Assembly (NCBI RefSeq): GCF_009617995.1
Contig: NZ_CP044129.1
Span: 682,001 to 746,000 of the forward strand
Length of the DNA: 64,000 nucleotides
Direction: 5' to 3'
From: Halomicrobium sp. LC1Hm
GTDB taxonomy: Archaea; Halobacteriota; Halobacteria; Halobacteriales; Haloarculaceae
Shown here: one piece after another, positions 59,148-64,000 of the stretch
Layout of the letters: every line of letters begins with the position of its first letter
Position numbering within the stretch: the stretch's first letter is position 1
The notes under the pieces: generated by a model
The model's input: only the letters and a program-made list of their open reading frames with translations
Database searches by the model: none
Told to the model about the DNA's origin: nothing
Position numbers and translations under genes: made by a program

Positions 59148-59855
59148 ATGTACGAGCGCGAGGATGCGACGGAGTACGCCCTGATCGACCGCTGGGACGA
59201 CGGCTTCGGCTGGTTCGCTCACCCCGAGGAAGACGGCCAGCGGGCCAGCCACGCCGTTCGTGCCAGCGACGACGGATCTACCCGCGGCGACGGCGGCGTC
59301 TGGCTGTTCGATCCGATCGACGCCCCCGGAATCGACGAACGCGTCCACGACCTCGGCGAGGTGGCCGGCGTCGTCGTGCTGTCGGACTACCACGCCCGCG
59401 ACGCCGGGACGTTCGCCCGCCGACACGGCGTGTCCGTCCACGTACCGGACCACCTCGACCGGAGCGCCCAGCGGGTGGACGCCCCGGTCGAACGGGTCTC
59501 GGGATCGGTCGCCGGCTTCGAGCTGACGGCGATCAGACCGCTACGGGCGTGGCGCGAAGTCCTCGCCTACCGGGAGTCCGACGGGACGCTGTACGTCCCG
59601 GACTTCCTCGCCGGCGAGAAGTTCGCCGTCGGTTCGGAACGCCTCGGGATGCCGTTCCTGAGTCGCCTCTCGCCGCCACGGCGACTGTTCGCCGACTGCG
59701 ATCCCGACCGAATCCTGCTCGGCCACGGCGAGGGAGTCTTCGACGACGCCAGCGCCGCGCTGACCGATACGGTGACGAACGCTCGCGCTCGCTTCCCGCG
59801 GGCACTCGCGAACGCACCGACCGAGATCCGTGCCGTGCTCGACGCAGTTCGCTAG
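59148..59855 (+). CDS. Metallo-beta-lactamase-fold-like protein lacking full metal motif
   Basis: A 235-residue protein reminiscent of the MBL fold: VWLFDPIDAPGIDERVHDL, VVVLSDYHARDAGTFARRHG and the late HGEGVF. The canonical HxHxDH is replaced by SDYHARDA, so two of the usual zinc ligands are missing. Such proteins occur widely in haloarchaea with unclear function. Its start could be ATG 59148 (MYEREDATEYALIDRW) or ATG 59121; the former gives the more typical opening. Confidence 0.7.
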   Translation: MYEREDATEYALIDRWDDGFGWFAHPEEDGQRASHAVRASDDGSTRGDGGVWLFDPIDAPGIDERVHDLGEVAGVVVLSDYHARDAGTFARRHGVSVHVPDHLDRSAQRVDAPVERVSGSVAGFELTAIRPLRAWREVLAYRESDGTLYVPDFLAGEKFAVGSERLGMPFLSRLSPPRRLFADCDPDRILLGHGEGVFDDASAALTDTVTNARARFPRALANAPTEIRAVLDAVR

Positions 59856-59960
59856 CCGAGACATCGGACTCGAATCCCGCAGCAGACGGCCCCTGTCCCC
59901 TGTTAGCATGCCCTCGCGGAAAGCGGCACTCCTTTAGGCGCGACTTTCGATTAGCCGCGT

Positions 59961-61238
59961 ATGAGCTACGATTACGACAAGGTCGAGGTGCCTGCCGAAG
60001 GCGAGAAGATCGAGGTCGTCGACGAGGACAACGACGAACTCGACATTCCGGAGAACCCGATCGTCCCCATCATCCACGGCGACGGTATCGGGAAGGACGT
60101 GGGCCCGGCCGCCCAGAAGGTGCTTGAGGCCGCCGCGAACGCGACAGGCCGCGAGATCTCGTGGATGCGCGTCTTCGCAGGCGAGTCCGCCCGAGAGAAG
60201 TACGATGAGAACCTCCCCGACGACACCGTCAACGCGATCGACGAGCACCGCGTCGCCATCAAGGGGCCGCTGACGACCCCGGTCGGCGCTGGCTTCCGCT
60301 CGCTCAACGTCGCGCTGCGCCAGACGCTCGACTTCTACTCGAACGTCCGACCGACCTACTACCTCGACGGCGTCCCGTCGCCGATGAAAGCGCCCGAGGA
60401 GATGGACATGGTCACCTTCCGTGAGAACACGGAAGACGTCTACGCCGGCATCGAGTGGGAGGCCGGCACCGAAGAGGTCGAGCAGGTCCGGGACTTCGTC
60501 GAGGAGGAGATGGGCTTCGACGACGTGATGCACGACGGCCCGATCGGCATCGGCATCAAGCCGATCACCGAGTTCGGTTCCAAGCGACTGGTCCGCAAGG
60601 CCATCGACTACGCCATCGAGCACGACCGCGACAAGGTCACGCTCGTCGGCAAGGGCAACATCATGAAGTTCACCGAAGGCCAGTTCACCGAGTGGGGTAT
60701 GGAGGTCGCCGACGAGGAGTACTCCGACGACGAGGTCTTCGCCGCACCAGACTCCCTGTGGGAGACTCAGGACGACATCGACATCCCCGAGGACGCCGTC
60801 ATGGTCGAGGAGCGCCTCGCCGACGCGATGCTCCAGTGGATGCAGCTGCGCACCGACGAGTTCGACGTGCTCGCGATGCCCAACCTCAACGGCGACTACC
60901 TCTCGGACGCCGCTGGCGCACAGATCGGCGGCCTCGGCATCGCACCGGGTGCGAACTTCGGTGACGCCCGCGTGCTCGCAGAGCCCGTCCACGGCTCGGC
61001 CCCGAAGCGCGCCGGCCAGAACATGGCCAACCCGACCGCGATGATCCTCTCTGGCCGTCTGATGTTCGACTACATGGGCTGGAAGGACGCCGCCGACCTC
61101 GTTCGCGACGCCGTCGAGGAGACGATCTCCTCGGGCAAGGTCACCTACGACCTCGAACGCCAGCTCGAAGACGCCGAGAAGCTCGGCACCGAGGAGTACT
61201 CGGACGCCATCGTCGAGAACATCGAGAAACTCGCGTAA
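59961..61238 (+). CDS. icd: Isocitrate dehydrogenase (NADP type)
   Basis: A 425-residue isocitrate dehydrogenase of the TCA cycle. Key parts are IPIIHGDGIGKDVGPAAQ-like PIIHGDGIGKDVGPA near the start, the substrate loop SLNVALRQTLDFYSNVRP, and TFRENTEDVYAGIEW. The metal-binding LNGDYLSDAAGAQIGGLG and the cofactor region EPVHGSAPKRAGQNMANPT follow. It oxidises isocitrate to 2-oxoglutarate. Start and length match haloarchaeal enzymes. It stands alone between unrelated genes. Confidence 0.96.
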   Translation: MSYDYDKVEVPAEGEKIEVVDEDNDELDIPENPIVPIIHGDGIGKDVGPAAQKVLEAAANATGREISWMRVFAGESAREKYDENLPDDTVNAIDEHRVAIKGPLTTPVGAGFRSLNVALRQTLDFYSNVRPTYYLDGVPSPMKAPEEMDMVTFRENTEDVYAGIEWEAGTEEVEQVRDFVEEEMGFDDVMHDGPIGIGIKPITEFGSKRLVRKAIDYAIEHDRDKVTLVGKGNIMKFTEGQFTEWGMEVADEEYSDDEVFAAPDSLWETQDDIDIPEDAVMVEERLADAMLQWMQLRTDEFDVLAMPNLNGDYLSDAAGAQIGGLGIAPGANFGDARVLAEPVHGSAPKRAGQNMANPTAMILSGRLMFDYMGWKDAADLVRDAVEETISSGKVTYDLERQLEDAEKLGTEEYSDAIVENIEKLA

Positions 61239-61363
61239 GCGAGTTTCTGGACTCGCGCGGCGTCACCGCGCGAACAGCGAGACACTCGCGCCAACGACGC
61301 CGTCGCCGTTCGACTGTTCTATCGTCTCGAATCGGTGGGAATCGTCTCCGTCAGTCCCTGCTG

Positions 61364-61443
61364 ATACTGCCGGCTGTAACTGTTTCAAGATATTCGCGAC
61401 CCCGTGGTCGCGAAATTCTTCACAGACTTACAGCCGGCAGTAT
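61364..61443 (+). repeat. Type 1 hairpin repeat, copy 4 (after icd)
   Basis: An 80-bp palindrome with outer arms ATACTGCCGGCTGT and ACAGCCGGCAGTAT, and inner arms TTCGCGACC/GGTCGCGAA. Here it lies 125 bp downstream of the icd stop rather than on it. Confidence 0.85.
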
Positions 61444-61580
61444 GACTGGACACATCCACCCTCGTCCGTTCACTTTCTCACCCGACTGGCACGGTCTCAC
61501 CAGACGCCGCCCCATTTCAGTACACACCTACAACTACTTATATAAATATATAATGAAAATGTACTAATACAGGAGGGTTC

Positions 61581-61760
61581 GTGGCTAGTGTTGACTGGCG
61601 TGTGATCCGTCAGTTCGAGCACAGTGAAACGATCGACGACGGACGCTTCGGATCGCAACCGGCCCGGTTGGGGGATGTGGACACCGAGAGGTCGCGCGGA
61701 TCGACGGTTGGCCCGACCCGGCCAGCGAGCGACTGCCGAAGGCAACATTCGAACGTATGA
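61581..61760 (+). CDS. Short frame coupled to the hexosaminidase gene
   Basis: A 59-codon frame from GTG 61581 (MASVDWRVIRQFEHSETID) to TGA 61758-61760. A strong Shine-Dalgarno AGGAGG lies at 61571-61576, and a TATA-like run ACTTATATAAATATATAATG is near 61534-61553. Its TGA overlaps the ATG of the secreted hexosaminidase (ATGA), the classic sign of translational coupling. The product is basic with no recognised family, so it may be a leader peptide or simply part of the leader. Confidence 0.35.
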   Translation: MASVDWRVIRQFEHSETIDDGRFGSQPARLGDVDTERSRGSTVGPTRPASDCRRQHSNV

Positions 61761-64000
61761 GAGAAACACGACGAAACATCCTACGGAAGGCATCGGCACT
61801 GTCTGCGCTGGCGATCGGCGTCAGCGGGACCGCATCGGCAGCAGATTGCAGCGACGTCCAGCAGTGGCAATCCGACACCGCCTACAACGGCGGCGACCGC
61901 GTCGTTCACGACGACGTTCTCTGGGAAGCCGAGTGGTGGACCCAGTCCAACGAACCCGAAGCGAGCGACTCGGTCTGGACGAAGATCGGCGACTGTGGGA
62001 GCGACTCCGAGAACGAAGCTCCGGTCGCGTCGTTCACGGCGAGCGTCAGTACACCCGCGCCCGGCGAGTCGGTCACGTTCGACGCGTCGGAATCCTCCGA
62101 TCCGGACGGGTCGATTTCGTCGTACGCCTGGGAGTTTGGCGACGGCGACACAGCCACCGGACAGACTGCGAGTCACACGTACGAGTCGGCGGGCGATTAC
62201 ACGGTCACACTCACCGTGACCGACGACGACGGCGCGAGTGGGACGGCATCGACGACAGTGTCGGTCTCGGAAAGCGACAACGAGGCCCCGAACGCGTCGT
62301 TCACCGTCTCGCCGTCCGCGCCGACGACGGGCGAGTCGGTGACCGTCGACGCTGCCGACTCCTCGGACGCAGACGGGTCGATCTCGTCGTACGCCTGGGA
62401 GTTCGGCGACGACGCGACCGCCAGCGGTCAGACCGCGACCCACACCTACGACTCGTCGGGCGAGTACACGATTACACTCACCGTGACCGACGACGACGGC
62501 GCGACCGACACCAACTCGACGACCGTCTCCGTCGGCGGCGACGGCGGCGAGTGTAGCGGCGTCTCGAAGTGGGACTCCGAAGCGACGTACACCGGCGGCG
62601 ACCGGGTCGTCTACGACGGCACGCTCTGGGAAGCCAAGTGGTGGAGCCAGGGTGACGAGCCCAGCGATGGGGGTCCCTGGAAGGAGATCACCTCCTGTGG
62701 GCCGCCCGAGCCGGTCACGACGACGCTGGCCGATCTCGTGCCAAAGCCCGACAGCGTCACGACCGCCGACGACGGCTTCGAGATCACGTCCTCGACGACG
62801 ATCGTCGCCGAGGGAAGCGGTACCGAGGTCGGGCAGTACCTCGCCGACCTGCTGGGGCCGGCGACCGGTTTCGATCTGTCCGTCGAGAGTGGCTCGTCCG
62901 CGTCCGCGGACAGTATCGCGCTGTTGCTCAACGGCGCTCCCTCGTCGGTCGGTGACGAAGGCTACGAGATGAGCGTCGACAGCGACGGCGTCACGGTCCG
63001 TGCCAACGCGGTCTCGGGACTGTTCTACGGTGTCCAGTCGATCCGGCAGGTACTCCCCGCGGCGGTCGAGGCCGACAGCCAGCAGTCCGTCGACTGGGTC
63101 GTCCCCGGCGGGTCGGTCACCGACGCACCGCGCTTCGAGTACCGCGGCGCGATGCTCGACGTGGCCCGACACTTCTTCGATAAGTCGGTCGTCAAGGATT
63201 TCATCGACCAGGTGGCTGCCTACAAGATCAACCATCTGCACCTGCACCTGACCGACGACCAGGGCTGGCGTATCGAGATCGACGACTGGCCGAACCTCAC
63301 GGACGAAGGCGCAGACTCGGAGGTCGGCGGCGGGCCCGGCGGCCACTTCACGAAGGCGGACTACCAGGAGATCATCCAGTACGCGCAGGATCGCCACATG
63401 ACGGTCGTCCCGGAGATCGACATGCCCGGCCACACCGGCGCGGCCCTGGAGTCGTACGCGGAACTGAACTGTGACGACACGAAACGCGAGGAAGACACCG
63501 GCATCAACGTCGGCGACACCACGCTGTGCATGGACGACGAGCACAAGGAGACGAGCCTCCAGTTCGCGGCCGACGTCATCAGCGCGGTCGCCGAGATGAC
63601 GGACGGGCCGTACTTCCACATCGGTGGCGACGAAGCCGATGTCCTCTCGGAAGCCCGGTACGAGGAGTTCATGGACGCGGTCCTCCCGATGGTCGAAGAC
63701 GCCGGAAAGACCCCCATCGGCTGGCACCAGATCGCCAGCACGGAGCCCGTTACGTCTGCGCTCCTCCAGTACTGGGGGACCGACGCACAGGCCCCGGAGG
63801 TCGCGGCCCGGGCCAGCGAGGGCAACGACGTGATCGCCTCGCCCGCCCACCTCTCCTACCTCGATCAGGACTACAACGGACAGGACGGTGTGGGCCAGGA
63901 CTGGGCGGGACCGGTCTCGGTCGAGGACGCCTACACCTGGGATCCGGGCAGCTACATCGACGGCGTCGACGAGTCGTCGGTCGCCGGCGTCGAGGCACCG
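61757..64000 (+). CDS. Tat-secreted multidomain beta-N-acetylhexosaminidase (GH20), 5' part
   Basis: 748 codons are visible and the frame runs off the window. A twin-arginine leader (RETRRNILRKASALSALAIG) is followed by a CBM5/12-type chitin-binding module (about 30-75; WQSDTAYNGGDRVV), two PKD domains (about 85-165 and 170-255; DGSISSYAWEFGDGDT type), and a second CBM5/12 module (about 262-312; YTGGDRVVYDGTLWEA). Next come a GH20 N-terminal domain and the GH20 catalytic barrel (LDVARHFFDKSVVKDFID, then HIGGDEADVL with the Asp-Glu pair 625/626). It should release GlcNAc from chitin oligomers outside the cell. Confidence 0.93.
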   Translation, partial: MRETRRNILRKASALSALAIGVSGTASAADCSDVQQWQSDTAYNGGDRVVHDDVLWEAEWWTQSNEPEASDSVWTKIGDCGSDSENEAPVASFTASVSTPAPGESVTFDASESSDPDGSISSYAWEFGDGDTATGQTASHTYESAGDYTVTLTVTDDDGASGTASTTVSVSESDNEAPNASFTVSPSAPTTGESVTVDAADSSDADGSISSYAWEFGDDATASGQTATHTYDSSGEYTITLTVTDDDGATDTNSTTVSVGGDGGECSGVSKWDSEATYTGGDRVVYDGTLWEAKWWSQGDEPSDGGPWKEITSCGPPEPVTTTLADLVPKPDSVTTADDGFEITSSTTIVAEGSGTEVGQYLADLLGPATGFDLSVESGSSASADSIALLLNGAPSSVGDEGYEMSVDSDGVTVRANAVSGLFYGVQSIRQVLPAAVEADSQQSVDWVVPGGSVTDAPRFEYRGAMLDVARHFFDKSVVKDFIDQVAAYKINHLHLHLTDDQGWRIEIDDWPNLTDEGADSEVGGGPGGHFTKADYQEIIQYAQDRHMTVVPEIDMPGHTGAALESYAELNCDDTKREEDTGINVGDTTLCMDDEHKETSLQFAADVISAVAEMTDGPYFHIGGDEADVLSEARYEEFMDAVLPMVEDAGKTPIGWHQIASTEPVTSALLQYWGTDAQAPEVAARASEGNDVIASPAHLSYLDQDYNGQDGVGQDWAGPVSVEDAYTWDPGSYIDGVDESSVAGVEAP

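Noticed and set aside
14164-61443. CRISPR array or tandem repeat explanation for the 80-bp palindromes
   Set aside because: The copies are dispersed by kilobases, are palindromic and diverged, and no regular spacers exist.

Overview
The window reads as a chromosome segment from a haloarchaeon (class Halobacteria). Protein sequences are strongly acidic, coding DNA is GC-rich, several genes have TATA-like boxes about 25-30 nt upstream of leaderless starts, and the gene content is typical of the group: MptA, TrmB, HFX_2341-type and FilR1-type regulators, archaeal DnaG, two UppS proteins, DUF92, Agl23, and a type-1 IDI-like protein. Family-level placement (for example near Haloarculaceae) is only a guess.

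Layout. 1-5441: the end of mptA, a small block of unrecognised genes (539-2128), a TrmB regulator, a DUF255 protein and FxsA. 5609-5682: tRNA-Ile(GAT), followed by a disturbed, partly AT-rich segment to about 10250. It holds an RHH/RelE toxin-antitoxin pair bracketed by an 86-bp direct repeat, a headless Orc1/Cdc6 fragment, a three-gene operon with a Schlafen/AlbA_2-type protein, and a broken histidine kinase. 10295-26678 is mostly housekeeping: cupin, IDI-like protein, an Lrp regulator divergent from carA, Agl23, twin cspA, a polyprenyl-phosphate group (uppS, a degenerate uppS paralog, DUF92), dnaG, a DUF3311/SSS transporter pair and a DUF6293 regulator.

26679-27692 is a second AT-rich pocket. 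It encodes a 68-residue Tat-leader peptide with four cysteines followed by a three-helix membrane protein, an arrangement like a small halocin with its immunity protein. It lies upstream of valS, which has a foldable leader. 30613-34971: a secreted protein, a FilR1-type regulator divergent from an EamA exporter, tiny peptides and a DUF1405 protein. 35106-41640: a potassium/stress group (two TrkA-C membrane proteins, a TVGYGD channel with an RCK domain, an HPP/UspA protein) and a nucleoside phosphorylase. 41697-43160: a TnpB-only IS1341-type element. 43197-61238: DUF63, deoC-SDR, a MiaB-like methylthiotransferase, Yip1, an ABC operon (CARDB exoprotein-ATPase-permease), two small membrane proteins with a wHTH regulator, a CDF transporter, a histidine kinase, a HIT protein, Map, an isoaspartyl peptidase and icd. 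The window ends inside a large Tat-secreted CBM/PKD/GH20 hexosaminidase.

One feature recurs across the window. At least eight copies of an approximately 80-bp imperfect palindrome occur, in two sequence types, always between genes. In six cases the element begins at the last base of a gene's stop codon (TGATAC, TAATAC or TGACAC). The best candidates for something new are the Tat cysteine peptide/membrane pair, the AT-rich AlbA_2 operon beside tRNA-Ile, and this stop-codon-linked hairpin family.
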